Part shown: positions 18,467-26,672 of the stretch, one piece after another
Position numbering within the stretch: the first letter of the stretch is position 1
Layout of the letters: each line of letters opens with the position of its first letter
DNA from: Paenibacillus taihuensis
Lineage (GTDB): Bacteria; Bacillota; Bacilli; Paenibacillales; Paenibacillaceae
Assembly: GCF_003386535.1 (NCBI RefSeq)
Contig: NZ_QTTN01000004.1
Coordinates: 171,530 to 235,529 of the forward strand
Direction: 5' to 3'
Length of the DNA stretch: 64,000 nt
Translations under genes and position numbers: made by a program
The notes under the pieces: generated by a model
Seen by the model: only the letters and a program-made list of their open reading frames with translations
Told to the model about the DNA's origin: nothing
The model's database searches: none

Positions 18467-18813
18467 GCCTGCCAACACCTCAACACATAGGTAAAATTAA
18501 CCGCGCCCCTCTTCTATAATTAGACAAAATTCCAAGGCTTTCCTGCACAGGATTCGACAAAATAATATTAAATATTGATGATGCTTATTCTCGGCAGTCT
18601 ATTCACATGGACAAATCCTAGGTGATACCATAGCTGTGTAAGAATCGGGATAAAAAGGAGAATCTGCAGCATGCTGCTCCTCACTCTCAACTAAGCCGAA
18701 GTGTCTTGTTTAGCGTTTGTACACGGTATGAGCAAACTTGTCCGCAAAGGCAGGTTTCTTAAGGTGTGCTTTTGTCTATATGACATCGGTTTGAGTGATC
18801 TGGAGGTGAGGTC
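18467..18813. other. Divergent intergenic region, 347 bases
   Basis: Separates the 7TM kinase from the ABC exporter. It must carry promoters for both, but I see none with two good boxes; TGGACA-N17-TAGCTG around 18608 is a weak candidate. It contains a possible 7-codon leader peptide (18671-18694). Confidence 0.5.
18671..18694 (+). CDS. Possible 7-residue leader peptide upstream of ABC exporter
   Basis: ATG and six codons (MLLLTLN) then TAA, with AAAAGGAG 10 bases upstream, which is a good ribosome site with nothing else to serve. It lies 119 bases before the exporter. A weak stem AAACTTG/CAGGTTT followed by TTTCTT lies between them (about 18733-18762). Short leader peptides control some antibiotic-induced ABC exporters by ribosome stalling; that this is one is speculative. 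Confidence 0.3.
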   Translation: MLLLTLN

Positions 18814-20529
18814 GTGATTCGTCGTTTCTTTGCGTATTATTCGCCGTATAAACGGCTGTTCATAATGGATTTCACATGCGCCGTAGTCGCCGCGCTGCTC
18901 GAGCTTGCATTCCCGCTCGCCGTGCAATGGATGGTCGATACGCAGCTGCCGAGCCGCAGTTGGTCGATGATCTTGCTGACCGGTCTTGGTTTGCTTATCT
19001 TGTACCTCATAACGACAGGGCTAAATTTCATTGTCGGCTATTTCGGACATAAGCTGGGCATCAACATCGAAACCGACATGCGCCAGCGGCTGTTCGAGCA
19101 CGTGCAGAAGCTTTCGTTCCGCTTTTTTGATAATTCGAAAACAGGCTCGCTTCTGTCACGGCTAACAAACGATTTGTGGGAAATTGGAGAGTTGGCGCAT
19201 CACGGTCCTGAGGAGCTCTTTATCGTGCTCATGACGTTCGCCGGAGCTTTCAGCATTATGCTGATCGTCAATTGGGAGCTTGCACTCGTCACGATCATTG
19301 CGGTGCCGATTCTCGTTTGGCTCATCGTCTATTTTAGCAAGAAGCTGCACGACGTCGCTGGGAGCATGTATTCCCGTACCGCCGACGTTAGCGCTCGCAT
19401 CGAGGACAGCGTTTCCGGCATTCGCGTCGTCAAAGCGTTCGGCAACGAAGTGTACGAGGTCGAAGCGTTCCGCGAAAACAATAATCGATTACGACTTGCA
19501 AAGCTGCGATCGAATTTTTTGATGTCGTACTATTCATCGGGGATGTACCTGATGACGCGGCTTATTTCATTGCTTGCACTCCTAATAGGTGCGTGGTTTG
19601 CTTATGCAGGCAAATTAAGCTACGGAGAGCTTATCGGGTTCCTTCTGTATGTAAACATCTTCTTGAAGCCGATCGAACGCATCAATGCCTTGATGGATAT
19701 TTACCCAAAAGGGATGGCTGGTTTCAAACGGGCGTGCGAACTGTTCGACACCGAGCCGGACATTCGCGACGAGCCGAGTGCTGTCGATGTGCGGAGATTG
19801 CGCGGGGATATCGAATTTCGCAATGTGACGTTCGGATATGAGGGACATACGAAGGTTCTACAGCATGTTGATTTGCAAGTTCGCGCTGGGGAAACGATTG
19901 CGATCGTCGGTCGGTCGGGCGCTGGAAAATCAACGCTATGCTCGCTCATTCCACGTTTCTATGAAATCGATGCCGGGGCGATCCTGATCGACGGTCTTGA
20001 CATCCGCCGCATGACGCAGCGCTCGCTGCGCAGCCAAATCGGCTTCGTGCAGCAGGACGTGTTTCTCTTCAACGGGACGATCCGCGAGAATATTGCCTAC
20101 GGCCGGCTCGTCGCCTCCGAAGCTGACATTTTGGAAGCTGCGCAGCATGCCCATTTGGAGGGATTCCTAGAGGCGCTTCCGGAAGGGCTTGACACCGTTA
20201 TTGGGGAACGCGGGCTCAAACTGTCCGGTGGGCAGCGTCAGCGCCTGGCTATAGCGCGTATGTTTTTGAAGAACCCGCCGATCCTAATTCTCGATGAAGC
20301 GACGTCGGCGCTGGACACCGAGACGGAGCAAATTATACAGCAGTCGCTTGAGGAGCTATCTTACAATCGAACGACATTGATCATTGCGCACCGACTGGCC
20401 ACTATCCGCCATGCCGACCGCATTGTCGTCGTAACGGAGGACGGTATCTCCGAAGAAGGCAGCCACGACGAGCTGCTTGCTCGGCGCGGCGTTTACGCCA
20501 GATTGCACGAGGCGCAGTTCGGCGGTTAA
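18814..20529 (+). CDS. ABC exporter, fused membrane and ATPase domains (MsbA/LmrA-like)
   Basis: 571 residues, a half-transporter that would act as a homodimer. Six membrane helices lie in residues 1-300. The nucleotide-binding domain has Walker A GRSGAGKST, a Q-loop (IGFVQQDVFLF), signature LSGGQRQRLA, Walker B ILILDEATSALD and H-loop IIAHRLATI. GTG 18814 is preceded by GGAGGTGAG. The family exports lipids, drugs or peptides. It lacks an N-terminal C39 peptidase domain, so it would not cleave a leader itself. It is about 2.3 kb beyond the NHLP precursor on the same strand, so export of its product is possible but the intervening kinase gene is on the other strand. Confidence 0.95.
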   Translation: MIRRFFAYYSPYKRLFIMDFTCAVVAALLELAFPLAVQWMVDTQLPSRSWSMILLTGLGLLILYLITTGLNFIVGYFGHKLGINIETDMRQRLFEHVQKLSFRFFDNSKTGSLLSRLTNDLWEIGELAHHGPEELFIVLMTFAGAFSIMLIVNWELALVTIIAVPILVWLIVYFSKKLHDVAGSMYSRTADVSARIEDSVSGIRVVKAFGNEVYEVEAFRENNNRLRLAKLRSNFLMSYYSSGMYLMTRLISLLALLIGAWFAYAGKLSYGELIGFLLYVNIFLKPIERINALMDIYPKGMAGFKRACELFDTEPDIRDEPSAVDVRRLRGDIEFRNVTFGYEGHTKVLQHVDLQVRAGETIAIVGRSGAGKSTLCSLIPRFYEIDAGAILIDGLDIRRMTQRSLRSQIGFVQQDVFLFNGTIRENIAYGRLVASEADILEAAQHAHLEGFLEALPEGLDTVIGERGLKLSGGQRQRLAIARMFLKNPPILILDEATSALDTETEQIIQQSLEELSYNRTTLIIAHRLATIRHADRIVVVTEDGISEEGSHDELLARRGVYARLHEAQFGG

Positions 20530-20571
20530 GCCGGAGAGTAAGTATGCGATTCCCAATCTTTCCTTAGGAAT

Positions 20572-20670
20572 GGGATCAAGTTCTTGTCATGTGGTTTTGG
20601 CAAGAACTTGATCGCATAATTAAAAAAAGCCGCGATATTCGCGGCTTTCATGAAAATAATGTTCTTATCA
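20572..20670. repeat. Dispersed hairpin repeat, copy B
   Basis: A long stem GGGATCAAGTTCTTGTCA / TGGCAAGAACTTGATCGC (two mismatches) is followed by a GCCGCG/CGCGGC terminator and AATGTTCTTATCACCTGAG. The parts and order match copy A at 2.1 kb; even the meaningless minus-strand translations agree (SGDKN...KAA.IAAF...IKFL.KP). Confidence 0.8.
20622..20649. terminator. Terminator downstream of ABC exporter
   Basis: AAAAAAAGCCGCG-ATATT-CGCGGCTTT, part of repeat copy B, 93 bases after the exporter stop. It also faces the sugar-isomerase-like gene on the other strand. Confidence 0.8.
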
Positions 20671-20821
20671 CCTGAGATTTTTTCATCCGGAAGAACAGGT
20701 AGGATGGAGTTCAGGACACAGGCCACCGATTAATCGGCAGCCTGCTTTAGGGTATTGTTCAACTTGTTTTCTATGCTACTTTCATCTTCCAAACGCCCAT
20801 GCCTGTGGCGGGTTCGGAGGG

Positions 20822-21733
20822 TCACCCTCCTCCCCACGCTGCTAATTGTGCTCTTAAGAAATCAGCAGATTGCCGCATTTCCTCGAGCCCGTTAATACCA
20901 TCCTCAATGGAAATCCACCGATGGAAACCAATGTCGCGCAAATTTGAAAATATCGCATCATAATCGTTAAGCCCTCTGCCGATCACGCCATGAGCAAGCG
21001 CGTCCGAATAGCCTTGGACCGTGTACTCTCTCAGATCATCAAGCGTATAGCCGGGCTTCAAATAACGGTCGCTCGCATGAATGGTCATGATTCTGTCTTT
21101 CACCTGCTCCATGACCATCAGAGGATCTTCTCCTGCAAGCAAAGCATTCGATGGATCGAAGTTCACGCCAAACCAAGGTGAAGAAATCTTAGAAATGATT
21201 GCCAAGAACACATCCGTGGATTGCGCAAACTCCGGGTACACCCAATAGCCGTCCTTATAATGATTCTCCATCACGAGGTGCACGTTTCTCGTTTCAGCGT
21301 AAGGAATGAGACGCTGGATACATTCGATCGTCCAAGCGATCCCATCCTCGCGGGCTATTCCGGGACGGTTCTGGCCGGATAATACTCGAACGCTGCGAAA
21401 TGCAGTCGGACCGAGAAGTGCCATGATATCAATCATTCGGCGCATCTTCTGAACTTCAGCATCTCTCTGCGCAGGATCCGGATTCGTGAAGTCGGGAGAC
21501 GAGCACATCATCGGAAGCTCAAGTTGATAGTGACTAGCAGCTGCTATAACGGCCTGGAGATATTCTTCATTATCCTGCTTCAGGAAGGTTGGATACAGCT
21601 CAAGGCCATCCACGCCAAGCGTACTGGCCATTTCAATCCATTCGAAAAGGGTCAACTTGCCGCTTGTCAGTTCATCCATGAAGCCTTTCGGAAAAGCAGC
21701 GATACGCGCGTCTCGCAGACTAGGAGTTAACAC
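20822..21733 (-). CDS. Sugar phosphate isomerase/epimerase (xylose-isomerase-like TIM barrel)
   Basis: 303 residues. An AP_endonuc_2-type TIM barrel shows GVDGLELYP, the metal-binding Glu in VMENHYKDG, NFDPSNALLAGEDP, HASDRY and a final SIEDG. Such enzymes isomerise or epimerise keto-sugars with a divalent metal. GTG 21733 overlaps the end of the HPS-like gene by 14 bases and has GAAGGTG upstream, so it is translated in the same operon. Together with the HPS-like enzyme and a dehydrogenase it forms a short sugar pathway; the substrate is not evident. Confidence 0.88.
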   Translation of the reverse strand: MLTPSLRDARIAAFPKGFMDELTSGKLTLFEWIEMASTLGVDGLELYPTFLKQDNEEYLQAVIAAASHYQLELPMMCSSPDFTNPDPAQRDAEVQKMRRMIDIMALLGPTAFRSVRVLSGQNRPGIAREDGIAWTIECIQRLIPYAETRNVHLVMENHYKDGYWVYPEFAQSTDVFLAIISKISSPWFGVNFDPSNALLAGEDPLMVMEQVKDRIMTIHASDRYLKPGYTLDDLREYTVQGYSDALAHGVIGRGLNDYDAIFSNLRDIGFHRWISIEDGINGLEEMRQSADFLRAQLAAWGGG

Positions 21734-22403
21734 TGTTCTTCACCTTCGCGACAAGATTTTTCAATACCAGCTTCAGCTCGCTGCGATCGGTGCTTGGACG
21801 GAACTCCTTGCGATCAATGACGAGCGGAGCTCCTACGACGACTAGCGGCGCTCCAAGCTTCGGCATCTCTGCCGCCTGGTCAATGGACAGACCGCCTACA
21901 GCTTGAACAGGAATATTAACCGCTTTCACCACAGCTTCCAGATGATCGTACGGACTGCGGGCGGGATCCTCTCCGCGCTCGTCAAATGAGGTATGCACGA
22001 GAATGTAGTCGACGCCGTTCTGTTCCAAAGCTTTCGCGCATGCCACCGGGTCGGAAGCAGCCATAATATCGCCCATTACCTTGATGCCATAATCTCGCGC
22101 TGCCTTAACGACGGCGCGAACAGTTGCCGGATGCGCCACACCCATGACAACAACATGCGTCGCGCCGGCTTTCGCCATCATTTCTGCTTCCAAATAGCCA
22201 CCGTCCATCGTCTTCAGATCTGCAATGATGGGATGGTTCGGGAATGCCTTACGCAGTGCGACAACCGCATGCAATCCTTCCCCCAGCAAGAGCGGCGTCC
22301 CTGCCTCGATCCAGTCTACTCCTGCTTCTACAGCCACCTCTGCCATCTCAAGCGCTTCCTTAATCGTAGTCAAATCAAGCGAGATTTGTACAATGGGTTC
22401 CAC
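21720..22403 (-). CDS. 3-hexulose-6-phosphate synthase-like (HUMPS/OMP decarboxylase fold)
   Basis: 227 residues. The TIM barrel has the family's catalytic ADLKTMDGGYLEAEMM (Asp-x-Lys-x-x-Asp) and the phosphate site VQAVGGLS...VVGAPLV. Relatives are hexulose-phosphate synthase (formaldehyde plus ribulose 5-phosphate) and keto-gulonate-phosphate decarboxylase; sequence alone does not separate them. No hexulose-phosphate isomerase (HxlB) follows. Instead there is a xylose-isomerase-like protein, as in ascorbate-type UlaD/UlaE pairs, which favours a decarboxylase role. Start is GTG 22403 with AAGGAG 11 bases upstream. Confidence 0.88.
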   Translation of the reverse strand: MEPIVQISLDLTTIKEALEMAEVAVEAGVDWIEAGTPLLLGEGLHAVVALRKAFPNHPIIADLKTMDGGYLEAEMMAKAGATHVVVMGVAHPATVRAVVKAARDYGIKVMGDIMAASDPVACAKALEQNGVDYILVHTSFDERGEDPARSPYDHLEAVVKAVNIPVQAVGGLSIDQAAEMPKLGAPLVVVGAPLVIDRKEFRPSTDRSELKLVLKNLVAKVKNSVNS

Positions 22404-22429
22404 CGTGGCGTCAGCTCCTTAGGTTCGTT

Positions 22430-23470
22430 CTAGACTTCAGGCAAAATGATCGATTTCGCGTGCGTCAATGCATCCATCTCGTCGAAAGCTTGCTTCCAAT
22501 CTCCGATGCCGTACATTTTTGCCATAGGAAGGGGATCGATCAACCCGCTGCTCATCAACGTAAGCACCTTCTCCCACATCGGATAATTATGGCTAAACGA
22601 ACCTTGCAATCTCGCAGCCTTCTGAATGAGTGGATCGAGCGAGAAACCGACAGGTGCCGGTCCCCAGCCGATCTTCGTAATTTGTCCCCCTGGCCGAATC
22701 GCCTCCACGCTTTGGCGCAGCGTTGCACTGAGACCGACCGCATCGAGAATCAAATCGGGACCAAAGCCATCTCCGTAAGCGAGCAGCTCCTGAACGACGT
22801 TCTGCTTCTCGGCAACAATGATGCTGTCCGCACCAAACTGTTTCGCAACCTCCATACGATTAGCATCTCTCTCCGTACCAATGACCGTAAGTCTGGCTGG
22901 GCTGAAGAGCTTAGCGATCTGTACGCACAACAATCCGATGGGACCCGGACCGAAGACCGCCACATAATCGCCGGGGCGAATATGGGAGTGGTGTGCGACT
23001 GCGTTATAAGCTACGCAAGAGGGCTCCGTGAGCGCAGCTTGCTCGAAACTGACATTGTCAGGGATAAGATGGACAATTGCTTCTCTCGTTCTGACATATT
23101 CGGCCATCGCGCCATTCTCCAACACGCCGAAGCCGCGCCTTGTCGGGCAGAGATTGTATTGACCCGTTCGGCAATAAATACAAGTCTCACAAATATAAGC
23201 AGGCGTTTCACTTACAACCCGATCACCGATCTTTACGTGCTTTACCTCCGAACCGATTCCAGCCACAATCCCGGAAAATTCATGACCGAGCGTGACCGGA
23301 CGGTTTACAGGAAATCCCTGAATGTCATGATACATATGTAAATCGCTTCCGCAAACACCTGCTGCCTTCACTTGGATCAATACTTCTCTCGGACCCAGCT
23401 CTGAAGGAATAGGGACGTCCTGAATTTCAACGCTTCCACTGCCTGATGCATAATTGACTATGGCTCTCAT
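22430..23470 (-). CDS. Zinc-dependent alcohol/polyol dehydrogenase (MDR family)
   Basis: 346 residues. Catalytic zinc ligands lie in AGVCGSDLH and GHEFSG; the structural zinc Cys cluster is CETCIYCRTGQYNLC; the Rossmann motif is FGPGPIGLL. Close in pattern to sorbitol and threonine dehydrogenases, it would oxidise a secondary alcohol of a sugar or polyol with NAD. AAGGAG lies 8 bases before ATG 23470. First of three genes with the HPS-like and isomerase-like genes, probably supplying the keto-sugar they use (inference). Confidence 0.93.
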   Translation of the reverse strand: MRAIVNYASGSGSVEIQDVPIPSELGPREVLIQVKAAGVCGSDLHMYHDIQGFPVNRPVTLGHEFSGIVAGIGSEVKHVKIGDRVVSETPAYICETCIYCRTGQYNLCPTRRGFGVLENGAMAEYVRTREAIVHLIPDNVSFEQAALTEPSCVAYNAVAHHSHIRPGDYVAVFGPGPIGLLCVQIAKLFSPARLTVIGTERDANRMEVAKQFGADSIIVAEKQNVVQELLAYGDGFGPDLILDAVGLSATLRQSVEAIRPGGQITKIGWGPAPVGFSLDPLIQKAARLQGSFSHNYPMWEKVLTLMSSGLIDPLPMAKMYGIGDWKQAFDEMDALTHAKSIILPEV

Positions 23471-23607
23471 AGAAAACTCTCCTTTTCTAGCCTAGGTCTG
23501 TCATCATTTGGCTCCACACATCATTCTACACGCTGTCCCCCATTTCCTCCCATTTCTTATCCACAGCGCAAGCAAAAATAGGGCTTTCTTGGATCCGACG
23601 CAGTCAC

Positions 23608-23645
23608 AAAAAATAACCACCGCATCATAGCGATTGTTATTTTTG
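23608..23645 (-). terminator. Terminator after phosphotransferase gene
   Basis: Minus-strand AATAAC-ATCGC / GCG-GTTATT stem with TTTTTT; some mismatches. Confidence 0.65.
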
Positions 23646-23668
23646 TTTCCGAATTCAGCATGGTGATT

Positions 23669-24622
23669 CTAGTCTCCTGCTGGCCATGCAGCTTCTATCT
23701 GCTCCAACCATGACCTGGCACTAGCTTTAAACCCCTGGTAGGATTCATCTCCCCAATGCAGATAGGACACCGAAATAAGCTCGACGGTCTCAAAAAGCTG
23801 ATAGTACAGCTGCTTGATCTCAAACAAAGGCGACAGCTTGCGTAGGGTTGAATAACCTGTCAGGAAGGCTTTCTGCATCACCGATGTATCCGTCAATTCA
23901 TCCTTGAATGACAGCGATTTGAAGTCGAACTCCGGATCGCCGGATATCGACCACTCCATATCCAGAATAGCTGTAATTTCTCCATCTGCACACAGCATGT
24001 TCGCAAAATGATAGTCGTTATGAACCAATGATGCTGTTGATATTCCACGGAACAAACGATGAGCTCTCTTATAAACGTAGACATAACGCTCGGCTTCCTC
24101 GGGATTTAGAATGCCAAGCTTCAGACAACGATCGGTTCTTTGCTTCATGCCCTCTTCCAGGTACTGCTGCCAGCTGTCGTATTTATTATTAGACGAGAGA
24201 GCAAGCTCTCCAAACTTGTCCCGACCAATCCCATGAATTTGGGCAAGTAAAACGCCAGAGTCGTATGCCATCTTGATTTTTGATTCATCGGGAGCCGTCT
24301 CCAATGCTTTCCATACATCAATGCCTGGCATCTTGCTTGTAATCAATATTTCATATGGTAAATGATCATGGCTGTTATCAAACACATGAACTTCTGGAAC
24401 TGGTATGCCTGCCGATTTCATCATTCGAAGCGCTTGCTGCTCATTGTCGAATTTCGGGAGCTCCACGTCTCTCGCATTTACTCTAACGACATAATGATCA
24501 TTAATAAAAATACATGGATTCACGATTCCCCGATCCGAATATTCGATCCGATCAATTGGTCCGAGATGATGCTTCTCGAAGATAGCTTGGATTGTTAAGA
24601 TATCAAATCTCATCGATTTCAT
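23669..24622 (-). CDS. Aminoglycoside-phosphotransferase-like kinase (APH family)
   Basis: 317 residues. The protein-kinase-like APH fold shows VVRVNARDVELP (beta-3), the catalytic loop LVHNDYHFANML (Asp base) and the metal Asp of ILDMEWSISGDPEFD. The family phosphorylates small molecules such as aminoglycosides, homoserine, choline or sugars; nothing here selects one. ATG 24622 is preferred because GAGAGG is 8 bases upstream; in-frame ATGs at 24628 and 24640 are possible. Monocistronic. Should not be read as a resistance gene without evidence. Confidence 0.85.
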   Translation of the reverse strand: MKSMRFDILTIQAIFEKHHLGPIDRIEYSDRGIVNPCIFINDHYVVRVNARDVELPKFDNEQQALRMMKSAGIPVPEVHVFDNSHDHLPYEILITSKMPGIDVWKALETAPDESKIKMAYDSGVLLAQIHGIGRDKFGELALSSNNKYDSWQQYLEEGMKQRTDRCLKLGILNPEEAERYVYVYKRAHRLFRGISTASLVHNDYHFANMLCADGEITAILDMEWSISGDPEFDFKSLSFKDELTDTSVMQKAFLTGYSTLRKLSPLFEIKQLYYQLFETVELISVSYLHWGDESYQGFKASARSWLEQIEAAWPAGD

Positions 24623-24711
24623 GGACATGTCCTCTCCCATTCACCCGACTATCATAATATTCCAAATGATGTAACAATTACGTTTTTTAATAAATTATAG
24701 CATGGATGATG

Positions 24712-24737
24712 AAAAAAAGCCGCGATATACGCGGCTT
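24712..24737 (-). terminator. Terminator of small membrane protein gene
   Basis: Minus-strand GCCGCG-TATAT-CGCGGC and seven T, 14 bases after the stop. Confidence 0.88.
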
Positions 24738-24750
24738 CGTATCAGGTTGC

Positions 24751-24984
24751 TCATTTCCACTTTTCTTTCGTCTGTCGCCTCAATTCAGCGATCTCCAGCC
24801 GAAGTTTCTCGAGCTCGGTTCTTACCGCGCGCATCAAAGAGTTCAGCCCGAATCCGATCAAGAACAAGATTAAACCAATTAGAGATACGCTTCTTGCAGC
24901 CGCCAATTCCAACAAAAAAAAGATGATACCGAGTACGATAAGAATGATCGAAATGAATTTGACGCTTCTTAACGAGTCGTACAT
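24751..24984 (-). CDS. Small two-helix membrane protein with C-terminal coiled coil
   Basis: 77 residues. Two hydrophobic segments (about 9-27 and 32-50) are followed by a charged heptad-like tail (AVRTELEKLRLEIAELRRQTKEK) likely to form a coiled coil in the cytoplasm. GGAGTGG lies 8 bases before ATG 24984. Function unknown. It has its own terminator, so it is probably a real single gene. No conserved partner nearby. Confidence 0.72.
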   Translation of the reverse strand: MYDSLRSVKFISIILIVLGIIFFLLELAAARSVSLIGLILFLIGFGLNSLMRAVRTELEKLRLEIAELRRQTKEKWK

Positions 24985-25095
24985 GTTGATGCCACTCCAT
25001 TCAAGGACGCCATTTCTTTAACGAACTCGCTTACCTTTATTTTCAATATTCTATGTGCCTAAGTTCAATTTGTGCCCGCATACCTTGCCATTAAA

Positions 25096-25113
25096 GAGAT
25101 AATGTTCTTGTCA
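25096..25113. repeat. Partial copy D of dispersed repeat
   Basis: GAGATAATGTTCTTGTCA matches the outer end of copies A and B and lies just after the ankyrin gene stop, but the GC-rich stem is missing. Confidence 0.4.
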
Positions 25114-25117
25114 TTCC

Positions 25118-25714
25118 TCACTGAGCTTCTAAAATGTGAGCTATAGCTTGTAATCCGTTCTTTCTAGCAATATCTAAGGGAGTTCTTCCCTCTTTATCTT
25201 TAATATTAATATCTGCCCCGTGTTTAATTAATAAAGTTGTAATATCTTCATATACTGAACTTCGGTTTGGAGAAAATGCAACTTCATAAAGGGCCGTATA
25301 CCCTAAGTTATTTATATGATTAACATCTACATCAGTTTCTTCTAGTAATAATTTTGCAACCTCATAATGTCCTTGTTCACAAGCAGGTATCAATGGTGTT
25401 CCGCCATATACATTCAGAAGTTTCATATTTGGTCTATATTCAAGTAGAATTTTAACAACATCCACAAAGCCATGAGCGGAAGCAAAATTAATAGGATTAC
25501 GATCTTCCTTATGGATTCCGAATGCATCTACATCAGCTTTGCGCTCCAGCAGGAGTTTAACTGCTGCTGGATTATTGCTCATCACGGCAGCCATTAATGC
25601 TGTTTGTCCGTTTTCATCTTTTTCATTCACGTTTATACCATTCTCGATAAAAACTTTTATTTCATCCAAATCCCCATTTGATATTTCATTAAAAAAATCA
25701 TTAATTATGTTCAT
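25118..25714 (-). CDS. Ankyrin-repeat protein
   Basis: 198 residues, about five ankyrin repeats from residue 15 to the end (NGQTALMAAVMSNNPAAVKLLLERKADVD, GGTPLIPACEQGHYEVAKLLLEE, GYTALYEVAFSP, EGRTPLDIARKNG). No signal peptide; a cytoplasmic protein-binding scaffold. Base composition is clearly more AT-rich than the surrounding genes and the ribosome site is weak, which may mean recent acquisition. Partner unknown. Confidence 0.88.
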   Translation of the reverse strand: MNIINDFFNEISNGDLDEIKVFIENGINVNEKDENGQTALMAAVMSNNPAAVKLLLERKADVDAFGIHKEDRNPINFASAHGFVDVVKILLEYRPNMKLLNVYGGTPLIPACEQGHYEVAKLLLEETDVDVNHINNLGYTALYEVAFSPNRSSVYEDITTLLIKHGADINIKDKEGRTPLDIARKNGLQAIAHILEAQ

Positions 25715-25738
25715 AGGATACCAACTTTCTTAATGAAT

Positions 25739-26428
25739 TTAGAAGCATCGATGGTTACCGTTGGGCGAAAAAAGCTTCCAATACCCTTCGGAAACAACTT
25801 CGACAGCTCCGTCGATCACTTTGATGGCGGTCTGATCATCAATTGCATACGCAGGTCCCTTCATCCCTGCTGCCCATTGCTCCGCAGCAGCAATGGTGTT
25901 TCCCGGCAGCATCACGTGGTCCAGATGCGGAAATATTGAAAAATCAACGAGTCCCAGCGTTTCATCCTCACCGGTGGGTGGAGTCCAGCCAACGAATAAT
26001 TCCCCAATGTGAGGTGCCATCACCATGCTCCCGGCGCTCAGTCCCACATAGACGGCGTTCAGCGATGGCAAGAGATCTGCAAATCCGGACTGCCGCATCC
26101 AGTGACTCAGATAAAGGGCGTCGCCGCCCGAAACCAGCAGAACGTCCGTCTCCTGGACGAGGGGCACCCAGCGCTCTTCGTGGATGCTTGGCAGCGCTGT
26201 GAGCTCCAACACGCCGACAGATTTCCAGCCTAGGCCAACCATATGATCTTCGGAATTTCCACTGATGAACTGCCAGGTTTTGGATCCGGGGCCAACCCAT
26301 GGGTGCCCGTACATCGCCGTGGGAATGCAGAGGGCATTAGATTCTGCGATCGGCTTGTCCAGCATGCCAACAAGCACGTCGTGTATGCTTTTGTTAATGA
26401 TGCCTCCGGATGTAAGCAAAAGTTTCAT
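25739..26428 (-). CDS. Peptidase E-like serine peptidase (S51 family)
   Basis: 229 residues. It has the class-I-amidotransferase-like fold of dipeptidase E, with the nucleophile elbow VGLSAGSMV and a preceding VLLVSGGDALYL. Family members cleave Asp-X dipeptides or cyanophycin fragments in the cytoplasm. ATG 26428 is chosen because AAGGAG stands 7 bases upstream. It is 24 bases upstream of the ankyrin gene on the same strand and could share its transcript. Confidence 0.88.
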   Translation of the reverse strand: MKLLLTSGGIINKSIHDVLVGMLDKPIAESNALCIPTAMYGHPWVGPGSKTWQFISGNSEDHMVGLGWKSVGVLELTALPSIHEERWVPLVQETDVLLVSGGDALYLSHWMRQSGFADLLPSLNAVYVGLSAGSMVMAPHIGELFVGWTPPTGEDETLGLVDFSIFPHLDHVMLPGNTIAAAEQWAAGMKGPAYAIDDQTAIKVIDGAVEVVSEGYWKLFSPNGNHRCF

Positions 26429-26520
26429 TACTTCACTCCTTGTCTTTGTGTGAATCTGATTCGCCATAATCCCTGCATAAAAGCTTTTCTGACAGCATAG
26501 TTAATTTTATATTTTGCAGT

Positions 26521-26548
26521 AAAAGGATTCGCCACGGCGAATCCTTTT
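26521..26548. terminator. Terminator after Gfo/Idh/MocA pair
   Basis: AAAAGGATTCGCC-AC-GGCGAATCCTTTT, perfect 13-bp stem, active either way. Confidence 0.85.
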
Positions 26549-26672
26549 ACTAGGTACTCGACTAATCCCCCGATGTATGCGGACCCCATGGGCTTACAAT
26601 GGAGGATGGACAACTTGGCCAATAAGCCAAAGCCCACAAATATGCCACCTATCTGGACCATGGTCCGGCCGG

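Noticed and set aside
22460..23341. 293-codon plus-strand frame opposite the zinc dehydrogenase
   Set aside because: Antisense shadow with no recognisable motif.
23669..24622. Calling the APH-like gene an aminoglycoside resistance gene
   Set aside because: The fold is shared by kinases of many small molecules; nothing in sequence or context points to an antibiotic.
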